DNA from: Acetobacterium wieringae
GTDB taxonomy: Bacteria > Bacillota > Clostridia > Eubacteriales > Eubacteriaceae
DNA length: 64,000 bases
Reading direction: 5' to 3'
Assembly: GCF_001766835.1 (NCBI RefSeq)
Contig: NZ_LKEU01000020.1
Span: forward strand, 1-64,000
The notes below the pieces were generated by a model. That model saw only the letters and a list, made by a program, of their open reading frames with translations. It ran no database searches and was not told the origin of the DNA. The translations under genes and the position numbers were made by a program. This document shows, piece by piece, positions 37,001 through 43,750 of the stretch. The stretch's first letter is position 1. The number at the start of each line of letters is the position of its first letter.

Positions 37001-39098
37001 ACCCTTTAAACGAATATCCTTCCCGGGTCGGCTGTCCTGGCTCCGTCAGCAGGGTGTTATATTCAGCGCTCTGGGCACCCATTTCATTCCCGCCGTTGGT
37101 ATTAAAGTAAACCTCATAGGTTAGTGGTGTTTTAACCACTTCCTCGTATAAGGTATATACAACCTGTACCGGATTGATCAGTACATCATAGATAACCGGG
37201 AGATCCGGATCCACCACGACCTCCACATCAAATGTATACACTTCGCTTTCGCCGGCAGCAGCATTGATGGATTTAAACGCATAATGATTGGTTCCCAGGT
37301 TGGCCGGAACAAACTCAATTGTCCAGACAATTTCATTTGAAAGCTCATTCACCGACCGGCTGATCAGCATCCCGTCACCCAGGGAATCGGAACCAAATTG
37401 TTTCCCGACGCCACTGTCCGTATTGGTAAAGGTCAGATTTTTAGTGGCCCGATTGGTCACCACTTCAATTTTGACCGTTTCATTTTTATAATACGGTGCT
37501 TCTGTGACGGCCTTGACCGATTTGATCACCGGCGCTACCGTTTCATCAGCCGTATCTTCCCCGGGTACACTGGTTGGCGGTACCAGGTTGGCCGGCAGAT
37601 CGGTTGGCATCGTATCGCCCACCTTCGGATCCGGTGGGGTGCTTTCCTCCAGTGGCCGGATCGTCAGCGTCCGATGGGTGTACTCATTCCCGCCACAATT
37701 GATGGTACCCTCCGGATAAGGTGAAATCGACATTTCCAGATCATAACTGGTTACTGTACTCACATCCGGGGTATGCCATTTTAAATAACTGTAGGACTCG
37801 GTTTTCATCGGAGCCACCAGTGAATCGGTACCGATCACTTCCCCGTTGATCTTGTACGTCACCATCAGCTCACTCCCGGGGGTGGCATTGATATTGGAGT
37901 AAACCGGCGTACTTAAAATAACATCCGTATTGGGCCGATAATCGTTATCCCGGGGCTTATTGTATTCGGCTGGCTTAAGTGCCCGAGCCATACCCCACCC
38001 GCCATATTTGACCTGTTGATCGCTGAACCAGCGATTAAAGGGAATGGCAGCATTCTGGTCTACCCCGGAGCCGGCTGCCAACCCATACCAGGTACTATTG
38101 GTAATGACTGAGTTTCCCATCAACAGAAAGGCCAACCGGGAGACGTGCTGCCGATTGGCGTTGGGCTTCCAGGCATCCGGCTGTTGTCCGGCCCAGGCTG
38201 TCCACCGGGTTTCATCGTAACGCCAGTCCATCTGGTGCTTGATCTGAGAAACTGCAAAATCAGTGGCTGATAAGGCATAGCCATAATAGGATCCCGGATG
38301 GGCAGTATCCTTCACATAGACAATCGATACCGGCTCATATACGATCAACCATTCCACCTGATTGGTGGGGTTATCGTTTATTACATTAGGTAAAATTCCT
38401 TCGGGGTTCCACCCGGTCCGGGTTTCACCATCAATGGTAAACTCAAAGTTTTTAACTAATTCTTCTTTGGTTTTTCCTTCTTTCCCTGCATAGAAATTTA
38501 TCAGATCAAATACTAGGGAGGGACTACCAAAATAAGATGCAACATTAGTTATATTTCCCACCTTCGTTCCGTCAATTACGCCGTTATCATATATGTCTCC
38601 ATCACTGAGTTGCGGGACATATGGTGGTTTGTCAACTGGATTTAGTAAGTAAACACCATTTCCTGAAGCAAGCTGTACCGGATCCAGTGCATTCACATCT
38701 CCGCCTTTACTCTGCAACTCCATCAAGGTATCTACCTTGTTTTCCTTGGAAAAGAACAACCCGGAGATATTCGATGGTCGGGATCCGGCAGCCCAGCCAT
38801 TCCAATTGGAAACTGGCGTCAGATAAACAGCCTGATTACCAATCCGGTAAAAATCATTCATATTCGATGAATCCTTATTGACCGTATCAGACTTGGCCAC
38901 GAATAAGGATACCTTCCACATATACTGATCGCTGTAGTAGAAGGCATCTTCGGTATAGGTCGGATTCCCGGGAACGGTACTGGAATTATCTTCAGCCCGG
39001 GCCACCATGGGCGTCATTCCCCACAAAAAACCGGTTAGTAAAACAATCAGCACCAGCAACCACAGTGATCTGAGCCGACTTTTTATACACACGTCCAT
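31050..39098 (-). CDS. Giant secreted surface protein: 12 InlB B-repeats and 5 DUF6273 domains
   Basis: 2682 residues. Signal peptide (hydrophobic core LWLLVLIVLLTGFLWG, cleavage near ARA-ED). Residues about 36-520 are a unique region, followed by an Ig-like part. Eight InlB B-repeats come next, then DUF6273, two repeats, DUF6273, one repeat, two DUF6273, one repeat and a last DUF6273. The DUF6273 copies share a core of [SW]SWDQI...LGxxYFxVG..., xITFGxK and FGFxxGNAP, suggesting C-type-lectin-like folds. Repeats 5-7 are a variant subtype (YYAKW). The protein ends at GVCFGFCV without a wall anchor. Strong AAGGAGG before ATG 39098. A role in cell contact during mating, with the Tad pilus, is inferred from place and architecture only. 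Confidence 0.92.
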   Translation of the reverse strand: MDVCIKSRLRSLWLLVLIVLLTGFLWGMTPMVARAEDNSSTVPGNPTYTEDAFYYSDQYMWKVSLFVAKSDTVNKDSSNMNDFYRIGNQAVYLTPVSNWNGWAAGSRPSNISGLFFSKENKVDTLMELQSKGGDVNALDPVQLASGNGVYLLNPVDKPPYVPQLSDGDIYDNGVIDGTKVGNITNVASYFGSPSLVFDLINFYAGKEGKTKEELVKNFEFTIDGETRTGWNPEGILPNVINDNPTNQVEWLIVYEPVSIVYVKDTAHPGSYYGYALSATDFAVSQIKHQMDWRYDETRWTAWAGQQPDAWKPNANRQHVSRLAFLLMGNSVITNSTWYGLAAGSGVDQNAAIPFNRWFSDQQVKYGGWGMARALKPAEYNKPRDNDYRPNTDVILSTPVYSNINATPGSELMVTYKINGEVIGTDSLVAPMKTESYSYLKWHTPDVSTVTSYDLEMSISPYPEGTINCGGNEYTHRTLTIRPLEESTPPDPKVGDTMPTDLPANLVPPTSVPGEDTADETVAPVIKSVKAVTEAPYYKNETVKIEVVTNRATKNLTFTNTDSGVGKQFGSDSLGDGMLISRSVNELSNEIVWTIEFVPANLGTNHYAFKSINAAAGESEVYTFDVEVVVDPDLPVIYDVLINPVQVVYTLYEEVVKTPLTYEVYFNTNGGNEMGAQSAEYNTLLTEPGQPTREGYSFKGWFKDPGFAYPWNFESDRIMGVTTLYAKWEINTYFVHFDPQGGSDTFIPISAEYGANIEEPAPIPTRSNYVFLGWYKDIGCNTPWNFTEDTITGDTTLYGKWDATALTVTFDSQGGSLVGSISADYNMMITSPSDPFKPGFTFKGWYQEAACNTVWTFASDRVQSDLTLFAKWDVNLYTVSFDSLGGSAVPAQTAQNESVTPKPVDPIRSGYSFGGWFKEDACITPWDFGVDTVTRDTTLFALWTADEAAIEFVTNNGTDVPKMVGATDREILDTGMPITVRDGYTFNGWFASADFSGDVITELPDKYPMGTTIYYAKWTADPAFIEFVTNGGSDVATMTGVTDQAIAPTTMPTTSRIGYTFSGWFAEADFSGTEVTALPGQYPIGTTTYYAKWEANPSVITFVENGGSSVDDLVGVTDQVIANTTLPVSTKEHYTLEGWYETADFSSMKLSALPDTFPVDGATYYAKWSPVKYSVSFDAQGGSAVLAQQIDYDTYATTPETPSRDGFVFKGWFKESECTNAWDFGTEKITSDVTIFAKWEEGLPGPEVPLEYWSWDQINKIAELGLGESYFEVGEEKNITLSTGEVLTLQIYGFNHDQLADGTSNKTNITFGLKNLMKDYRVINNNDNNTNNLGWNATDMRAYLNGFVTTYQSMNYATTSVYSQLPLDLSNVIKKVKKYTSNGYPSQQLITTDDKLFLFSGVEIYSSDYGTLSGEGQRYKIFVDGKPIIKNRLATPSFWWLRSPSINTFSDFRGVSETGAVYDGYASANSSRSVNFGFAIGNAPTNTYTVIYNTNGGSAIANTTATLNTAISAPTAPIKSGYALYGWYKDAELTQKWDFANDKVTDNITLYAKWGAQITFDSQGGSAVAPITVECNKTFSAPPSPSRDGWVFKGWYKEAGCLSAWNFAVDQPTENRTLYAKWEAGLPGPEVPLENWSWDQINRVAMLGLGQTYFDVGETKKVSIYGTDYVFQIYGFNHDVQDGGTGNKTNITFGLKSIPNIAEMKYHAIGSNSLGGWKETGIRGWLNGVTTTNYDALSGQSKYSQLPTDLKNIIKPVIKQSYLDKTRSSLVPTVDKLFCFSLEEVFGFNYGTVHEGSMYSLFTDTFKRQISSTYGEWWWTRTIYDDADYFGVECGNTYYTHAWYTGSVNFGFAIGNAPTNTYTVNYNSNGGSTVTSTTATLNTTITAPTAPTKANAIFDGWYKDAGCTLSWNFASDKVTGATTLYAKWSSLPAVGTPLADCSWDQIAAVANAGLGDVYWDVGAEKDMTLATGEIVTMQICGFDHDDRSDGLGKANITFASKNLLQETRQMCGIMTNPGWSPTLIRSWANSTLMTEFPSEVQNNLATVSKKSGCGTYPELSLETTQDNVFLFSQYELTGNSSNTVLGEGQQYELFVNVNNRIKTLGNSGSEYPYWTRSRYGTYGGYATILSSEQPSPYVAAGGFSYSGADGYSGVCFGFSMGKATDMPPVGTALKDCSWQQIANIANAGKGDDFWNIGDTKDMTLSTGEVVSLQIYDFNHDDKSDGSGKTNITFGTKNLLSSMTTMNNTSTNAVGWSGSGLRTWTNGILLSRIPSYIQNEIKLVNKYTTAGYYSHDVITTSDKIFVLSEIEQFGVLKYSLPGEGSLYPIFTSDDSRIKKFSNGSGAAWFYWGRSPTLTNNGYSCVSFFGLPSYNASDGGIGVNFAFCMGNAPEYSISFDSQGGSAVTSKTVGANLTTIAPATPTKSGMTFAGWFKDAAGTTEWNFTTDKVTGPTTLYAKWITLPAIGTSLEACSWDQIAYISKAGLADTYFDIGNEKNITLSTSEVLTMQIYDFAHDNKSDGSGKAGISFGTKTLMTSNKAMNLTDTNVGGWSGTNIRSWANGTLYDSMATDLKNVIKPVEKMTSGGYLAQNIVSTSDKVFLFSQKEVSGTTTFTLEGEGTQYPIFTNAASIVKYYPNTNVGSWSLRSPYSNQEKYFMGVGTNGSTNYTYYASSPWGVCFGFCV

Positions 39099-39121
39099 TC
39101 ATTCCTCCTTATTTTCTGCAT

Positions 39122-39148
39122 AAAAAAAGAACAATTCGAAAATTGTTC
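39122..39148 (-). terminator. Terminator/attenuator before the giant surface protein
   Basis: On the minus strand GAACAATT, TTCG loop, AATTGTTC, then seven T. It lies between the 39174-39698 gene and the giant gene start 24 nt on, so it would both end the upstream message and limit entry into the giant gene. A related stem is at 40002-40027. Confidence 0.7.
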
Positions 39149-39173
39149 TTTTTTTCGTTCTTATTTAATTATA

Positions 39174-39698
39174 TCAATTACCGACGAAGGTACCACCATT
39201 CTCAAATCCTGAATTGTTCCCGGCTGTCGCCCCTAAATCACCATCCCATCCGCCACCGCTGCTTTCCGCTGCCGGTGCTTCATAGGCCGGTTCTTCATAG
39301 GCTGGCTCAACATAGGTGTCCTGGGGAGCTTCGTAATGTCCCCCGGTTTCTTCACTGGTGTAGACCGGCTCTGATTCGATTGCCGGGGTATTAACGGTGG
39401 TCACGTTGCTTTCGACCACGGTGCTGTTATCATTGGTGACGGTTTGGGCTTCGACGACCTTGCTTTCCACCGGGGTGGTGGTTACGGCCGTTGTCTTTTC
39501 GGTATTGATATCCTGTACCTTCACTGTTTTTTCATTTGCAGTGGACTGCCAGGTATCTGTATTATTGGGTAAAATTGTATAAATGCCAAGGCCAATCATA
39601 CCAGTCATCAGAACTCCGCCAATACCAAGAACGATCCGCTGTTTCAACGTTGTTTTTGCCAACCAGGTGGTTAAAGCTGCACCATTTGTTTTCATCAT
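39174..39698 (-). CDS. Membrane-anchored Thr/Val/Glu-rich extracellular protein
   Basis: About 174 residues from ATG 39698 (GAGAGG upstream). One N-terminal membrane helix (IVLGIGGVLMTGMIGLGIYTIL) then a low-complexity exterior rich in Thr, Val, Glu, Pro and Tyr with EPAYEEPAYEAPA repeats and a Gly/Asn-rich end. It looks like a spacer or stalk on the outer face. It is encoded directly before the giant surface protein gene. Confidence 0.72.
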   Translation of the reverse strand: MMKTNGAALTTWLAKTTLKQRIVLGIGGVLMTGMIGLGIYTILPNNTDTWQSTANEKTVKVQDINTEKTTAVTTTPVESKVVEAQTVTNDNSTVVESNVTTVNTPAIESEPVYTSEETGGHYEAPQDTYVEPAYEEPAYEAPAAESSGGGWDGDLGATAGNNSGFENGGTFVGN

Positions 39699-39827
39699 TT
39701 TACCTCTCTCTTTCATCATCTAAAAATTATATCAGAATACACCATAATCAACTTCCTGTCAAGGTTTAATTGCAATATTTTTAAATTTATTTTTATTGCC
39801 GACAAATTTCTTTCCCATCGGAAACAT

Positions 39828-39974
39828 TTATCCAGCAGGCTGTTTTCTTTTTTCAATCCCTGTTTCCAACCGGTTAATCATCAGCTCCTTTTTATCCAGC
39901 AGTCTACGCTGCTTAACAATGAGATACCCTTCGGCTACCGTGATTAAACCAAAACCGATCAATAACATTTCCAT
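39828..39974 (-). CDS. Small single-helix membrane protein
   Basis: 48 residues from ATG 39974 with AAGGAG upstream. One membrane helix (MLLIGFGLITVAEGYLIV) followed by a charged amphipathic tail (KQRRLLDKKELMINRLETGIEKRK). Its build matches the 46-residue protein at 42924-43064, including the [IN]xLE pattern in the tail, so the two are probably related. Function unknown. Confidence 0.6.
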   Translation of the reverse strand: MEMLLIGFGLITVAEGYLIVKQRRLLDKKELMINRLETGIEKRKQPAG

Positions 39975-40001
39975 GGCTTCACTCCTTCTTTTAAATCAAT
40001 T

Positions 40002-40027
40002 AAAAAAGAACAACTGACAAATTGTTC
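40002..40027 (-). terminator. Hairpin-T6 terminator
   Basis: On the minus strand GAACAA and TTGTTC pair across an 8-nt loop, then TTTTTT. It lies upstream of the small membrane protein gene 39828-39974. A weaker relative of the same family (GGACAA/TTGTTC) sits at 41040-41063. Confidence 0.6.
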
Positions 40028-40074
40028 CCTACTATTCATTCCATAATTTTTAATTATTAAGCTGTTTTCTGTTT

Positions 40075-40353
40075 TCAGCTTGTTTCCTCGGGAAACAAGC
40101 TGAACTTCCCGGCTCCGAAACGCTTTTCCATTCTTGTGGTAAAATCTTTTAAGTGACTAATGCCCTTTACTGTCATTTTTTGGTTCTCTGTCAAGTTGTA
40201 ATGTCGATGTTTTTGATCGTTATTTTCTACAATGATCAGCACTTTTATATCTTCGATTTGAGTCGTTAAATCTTTCAATAACTCTCGTTGTTCTTTTAAT
40301 AGCTCCCCGTGATCAGCTTTTAATTCCTTATTTTCATAAATCAATCTTTCCAA
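40075..40353 (-). CDS. Small coiled-coil protein whose frame runs through a palindrome
   Basis: 92 residues, helical and charged (ENKELKADHGELLKEQRELL). The start is a TTG at 40353 with weak support. The frame passes through the palindrome at 40082-40096 (residues FPEET) and stops directly after it. The DNA before the palindrome (GGAGCCGG...) lines up base for base, without gaps, with the WEPEM tail DNA of other genes but is read in a different frame. It thus looks like a decayed, shifted or newly acquired copy of the tail cassette. Confidence 0.55.
   Translation of the reverse strand: MERLIYENKELKADHGELLKEQRELLKDLTTQIEDIKVLIIVENNDQKHRHYNLTENQKMTVKGISHLKDFTTRMEKRFGAGKFSLFPEETS
40082..40096. 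repeat. Palindrome copy inside a gene's 3' end
   Basis: GTTTCCTCGGGAAAC translated as part of the 40075-40353 protein. It is flanked by AGCTT and AAGCT, which lengthen the stem to 11 bp. Confidence 0.95.
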
Positions 40354-40359
40354 ATCGTC

Positions 40360-40494
40360 TTAAATTGCCTTTAAACGATAATTATAAAACGTCCATGCTC
40401 CAAACATTGAAGCAGTAAAAGTAAATCCAGCCACAATCAAAGCGACTAAAATAGTTTCCAGCCACCAAGCTTCCGAAACTAAAAAATCGTACAT
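40360..40494 (-). CDS. Small single-helix membrane protein
   Basis: 44 residues from ATG 40494 (GGGGG upstream): an N-terminal WW pair, one membrane helix (TILVALIVAGFTFTASMFGAW) and a short basic end. The longer frame upstream only reads through a palindrome. It overlaps the neighbourhood of the coiled-coil gene by spacing of 6 nt. Function unknown. Confidence 0.55.
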   Translation of the reverse strand: MYDFLVSEAWWLETILVALIVAGFTFTASMFGAWTFYNYRLKAI

Positions 40495-40540
40495 TTTACA
40501 CCCCCAGTATAATTTTTCGCTGTTTTCTGTTCTTAATTTT

Positions 40541-40555
40541 GTTTCCCGAGGAAAC
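40541..40555. repeat. Palindrome copy, opposite orientation
   Basis: GTTTCCCGAGGAAAC on the plus strand, starting 4 nt after the stop of the 40560-40970 gene. It is the only inverted exact-type copy between 11 and 43 kb. Confidence 0.95.
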
Positions 40556-40559
40556 AGGA

Positions 40560-40970
40560 TCACATTTCCGGTTCCCAATCGTCTTCATAAATCGTTTGAT
40601 ATTGATTCAGTTGTTGTTTCAACTGTATGCTGTCATTATTTTGATTTTCATCTTGCTGTTTTTCCATTTCACTGGTAATATTTTTCATCATATTCCACTC
40701 TTTGATGGCCTCTTTAACATCTTCCTTCAATTGTGTCATTTCTCCATGTTCATACTTAAAATCAATTGTCGCCCACCAAATATCACCCTCATCTTTGCTT
40801 TCAGGATCATTGTCGATTTCAATATAACCACATAAGAATCGGTTTTTTTCAATAAAAGCATTAAGCTCCATCGGATCCTTTGAAACTATTTCGATACACA
40901 GATATCGTTCAAAATCGAAAGCTTCCTTTTCGCCGGTTTCGAATCTGTAAATCTTTCTAATTTTTATCAT
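40560..40970 (-). CDS. Unknown protein with WEPEM tail
   Basis: 136 residues, soluble. N-terminal beta-alpha part (DFERYLCIEIVSKDPMELNAFI, GYIEIDNDPESK, WWATIDFKYEHGE), then a Gln/Asn-rich coil and the tail YEDDWEPEM. AAGGAG precedes the ATG. Palindrome 4 nt after the TGA. Family not recognised. Confidence 0.75.
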   Translation of the reverse strand: MIKIRKIYRFETGEKEAFDFERYLCIEIVSKDPMELNAFIEKNRFLCGYIEIDNDPESKDEGDIWWATIDFKYEHGEMTQLKEDVKEAIKEWNMMKNITSEMEKQQDENQNNDSIQLKQQLNQYQTIYEDDWEPEM

Positions 40971-41116
40971 CGCAACTCCTTCATTATTTTATTACTCCTT
41001 GCAAAACTCGTCCTTTTAGTGACTTGTAATTGAAAATAAAAAAAGAACAATCCGAAAATTGTCCCCTTATGATAATCCCATCATTTAATTTTTTCGCTGT
41101 TTCCTGTACCTATTTT

Positions 41117-41131
41117 GTTTCCTCGGGAAAC
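41117..41131. repeat. Palindrome copy
   Basis: GTTTCCTCGGGAAAC starting 4 nt after the stop of the second Fic gene. Confidence 0.95.
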
Positions 41132-41135
41132 AAAA

Positions 41136-42002
41136 TTACATTTTCGGTTCCCAGTCATTCTCTTTTTCATCTTCAGAAATAAGCTGCATTTCCTGATTGA
41201 GCAGTGGATGCTCCTGATCAAAGAGCAGATTCTCAAAGAACTTAACCAGATAGACATCGGTATGACTGATGTTTTTTACTTGATTGCTATAATTGGCTCG
41301 AACCAGGGCATTTCTGAAATAAAGCGCATTTTCTTCAAAAGGATCGTTATTCACCTGAAAACCCAAGCCGTTTAAATACTGAACCATAAATACCGCCACC
41401 GTTCGGGTGTTTCCTTCCCGGAAGGGATGCACCTGCCAGATGGAAGAAGTAAAACTGCATATACTTCTGATCTTTTGCTGATTGTCCATGTTGACGTAAT
41501 TTTTCTTTTTTTCTGTCTCAAAGTCATAAGCCAGGGTATCTTCAATCATGAAATAGTTGGCATAAGAAACGCTCTCACCACCTAGAACCGGCTCTTTTTT
41601 ATAAATATTTTTCTCCCTGAAAGTCCCGACCCATTCCGCCGGCAGAATATTTTTAAAGAGATACCGATGAATGCCTTTTAGAGATACCGGGCTTAGAACG
41701 AACCCCGAATTATCAAGCAGAGAAGCGATCCGTGTCGAGACAATGTCGCATTCTCGCTCGCCTTTTACCTGGTCATTTTCCGGTAAGGTCTGATAATGAT
41801 TGACCAGGGCATTTTCCACTTCCTGATAAGAAAGCTTCCCACTGAAATGATCCGGAAGTAATTCATTGGTCAGATATTCGGAAGGGTTTAGCTGATCGAT
41901 CTTATTCAGTCCAAAACCGATATTCCAGTATTTTTCTTTTTGGCTTCGATCCTTTGTTTCTTCGATCACTTGATAAGTTCCATTATACTTCAGATCCGTC
42001 AT
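41136..42002 (-). CDS. fic: Fic-domain protein, second copy, WEPKM tail
   Basis: 288 residues. Fic motif HPFREGNTRT near 190: HPF and GN are intact and the second conserved Arg of HPFxxGNxR is present, so AMP transfer is possible. The sequence is of the Fic/DOC branch that includes secreted effectors and is not close to the 11344-12123 protein. Ends KENDWEPKM. ATG 42002 overlaps the stop of the 42002-42919 gene (TAATG) with AGGTGGGGG upstream. The tight coupling suggests the upstream gene encodes a partner, perhaps an inhibitor, but that protein shows no recognisable antitoxin motif. Confidence 0.9.
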   Translation of the reverse strand: MTDLKYNGTYQVIEETKDRSQKEKYWNIGFGLNKIDQLNPSEYLTNELLPDHFSGKLSYQEVENALVNHYQTLPENDQVKGERECDIVSTRIASLLDNSGFVLSPVSLKGIHRYLFKNILPAEWVGTFREKNIYKKEPVLGGESVSYANYFMIEDTLAYDFETEKKKNYVNMDNQQKIRSICSFTSSIWQVHPFREGNTRTVAVFMVQYLNGLGFQVNNDPFEENALYFRNALVRANYSNQVKNISHTDVYLVKFFENLLFDQEHPLLNQEMQLISEDEKENDWEPKM

Positions 42003-42919
42003 TATTGCCCCCACCTTCTATTCATCTCATCACATTTTAAAATTTTTCTGTAAACACATTTTTTAGATAATTTTGAACCAATACTCCAACCAATTTTTTC
42101 GAAAAAGCTGACTCCTGATTTAACATCGTAAAAATTATTTTTTTTAAAAGTGATATGATCCTGGATTATTTTATTTCCGTTAAGATAAAGCCAGATAGAA
42201 TTTATTAAATTGATCAGCTCACTTTTAATAACCAGACAGCAAATCTTATAATTTTTGCCATTCAGCACTAGATTGACTTCGTCAGCACCAAAGGTTAGCT
42301 CATTATACTGATTTACTCCTTCAAAATAATCACTTGCTCTGAAGCGATCTTCAAGCGGACTTTCATCTCCCAACCAATATTCCATGGATTCAAATTCCGA
42401 GTGATCGATCAAAGTTAATAGGCCTTTAGCACATGTCTTCTGAGGGTTTCGGATATAAATTTTTTGAGAAATCGTATTTACAAGTATGTATTTCCGACCC
42501 AGTCGAACTTCATTATATTCTCGTGCCTGATGGTAATAAAAAATCGCATTTTGTGAATTGATTATATCCTTAACTGTTCCATCCTCCCGGAATAAAATCT
42601 CGATACCTGGATGTCCTAAGTCTTTATATTCAAAACTTTTTAAGTCCGTAATTCCCAGTTTTGATATAACTTCAAGTGTTCCTCCTGGGCCATCGCCATA
42701 GTAACCACAGTTAAGATTTTTCAAATGCAGCTGGTCACCATTCCAATTTTCAAGAACCATATTTACATTTAATCGCTTCATTGCATATTCAGTAAAAATG
42801 AAATTTTCGCTATCACGAAAGACGACCAACTTTTTTACTGGTTTAAAATCGTCAATATGATCAGAAAAAAACTGAAGTGATTCCTTCGATGATCCGTTAT
42901 CATCAAGAATAACACACAT
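42002..42919 (-). CDS. Unknown protein translationally coupled to Fic
   Basis: 305 residues, soluble, mixed alpha/beta (LVVFRDSENFIFTEYAMK, KYILVNTISQKIYIRNP, LVLNGKNYKICCLVIKSELI). AAGGGG precedes the ATG. Its TAA overlaps the Fic ATG. No tail and no palindrome after its own stop. Family not recognised. A Fic-regulating role is only suggested by the coupling. Confidence 0.65.
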   Translation of the reverse strand: MCVILDDNGSSKESLQFFSDHIDDFKPVKKLVVFRDSENFIFTEYAMKRLNVNMVLENWNGDQLHLKNLNCGYYGDGPGGTLEVISKLGITDLKSFEYKDLGHPGIEILFREDGTVKDIINSQNAIFYYHQAREYNEVRLGRKYILVNTISQKIYIRNPQKTCAKGLLTLIDHSEFESMEYWLGDESPLEDRFRASDYFEGVNQYNELTFGADEVNLVLNGKNYKICCLVIKSELINLINSIWLYLNGNKIIQDHITFKKNNFYDVKSGVSFFEKIGWSIGSKLSKKCVYRKILKCDEMNRRWGQ

Positions 42920-42923
42920 TGCA

Positions 42924-43064
42924 TTACCCCTTTTTAAGCTTCATTATAACACATTCAAGCATATTTATTTTTACTTCCTTTCGCTCAATTTCTTTTTTTA
43001 ATCGCTTTAACCAAACAGCTTCAACTACGACAATTACCGATAGCAACACTAAAGCAATGATCAT
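42924..43064 (-). CDS. Small single-helix membrane protein
   Basis: 46 residues from ATG 43064 (GGGAG upstream): membrane helix IIALVLLSVIVVVEAVWL and a charged tail (KRLKKEIERKEVKINMLE). Similar layout to the 48-residue protein at 39828-39974. Function unknown. Confidence 0.6.
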   Translation of the reverse strand: MIIALVLLSVIVVVEAVWLKRLKKEIERKEVKINMLECVIMKLKKG

Positions 43065-43112
43065 TATCTCACTCCCGTTAATCCATCTTTTTTTAATTCC
43101 TGTTCCCATTTT

Positions 43113-43127
43113 GTTTCCCGAGGAAAC
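43113..43127. repeat. Palindrome copy
   Basis: GTTTCCCGAGGAAAC on the plus strand, about 40 nt after the stop of the 43170-43700 gene. It is the last copy before the pilus genes 43.7-48.9 kb, which have none. Confidence 0.95.
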
Positions 43128-43169
43128 AAGCTTCCCTAAAAAACAATCAACTCAATTTTAATCAGCTCG

Positions 43170-43700
43170 CTATCCAAAGATTTTTCCCCTTTTATCAGAT
43201 TTTTCCTTTTTAATCACCATTTCCTGTTTTAGCAGTGATTGAATAAAACAACTGATTAAAGAACGATAGATTAAATACTCATTTAAATTGATGGTTGGAT
43301 TGGTATTATTTAAACTGCTGAAGCCGTCGATGCAATACCATAAACGATGGTATGCATCTTTATAGTGGCCGGTTTCAATGGCCTTCAGCGCTTTACAGGC
43401 CATCATAAACTGACGTCCCATCATCTCCCGTGTGTAGTAAGGGGCTATTATTTTTTCCTCGTAACATCGTTCTATGTAGTGTTTCTGAAATCTTTCCAGG
43501 TAGTGCAGACCTTTAATCAGGATCGGCTTCATGTCTTTTTCGTTAAATGGCGCATGAAAATAATCCGTATGCCAGTAATCATTGGGTTGAATCTCATTTA
43601 AAATATCAACCAGCGGTTTTGTTTTTGCCAATAAACAAGGTGTTTCCTCATTTACTTCTATCTGAACCATCGTCTTTAATTCCGTTATATTATTCATCAC
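43170..43700 (-). CDS. Unknown helical protein
   Basis: 176 residues, GTG start at 43700 with GGAGG 9 nt upstream. Mostly helical, aromatic- and His-rich (DYWHTDYFHAPF, HYLERFQKHYIERCYEE, HYKDAYHRLWYCIDGF). The pattern of many HY/HR pairs is unusual but no known metal motif is evident. It follows the Tad cluster in the direction of transcription. Family not recognised. Confidence 0.65.
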   Translation of the reverse strand: MMNNITELKTMVQIEVNEETPCLLAKTKPLVDILNEIQPNDYWHTDYFHAPFNEKDMKPILIKGLHYLERFQKHYIERCYEEKIIAPYYTREMMGRQFMMACKALKAIETGHYKDAYHRLWYCIDGFSSLNNTNPTINLNEYLIYRSLISCFIQSLLKQEMVIKKEKSDKRGKIFG

Positions 43701-43750
43701 ATTTATTTCCCTCCCAACCTTTCTGGATTTTTGTTATTCATAAAGCGTCA

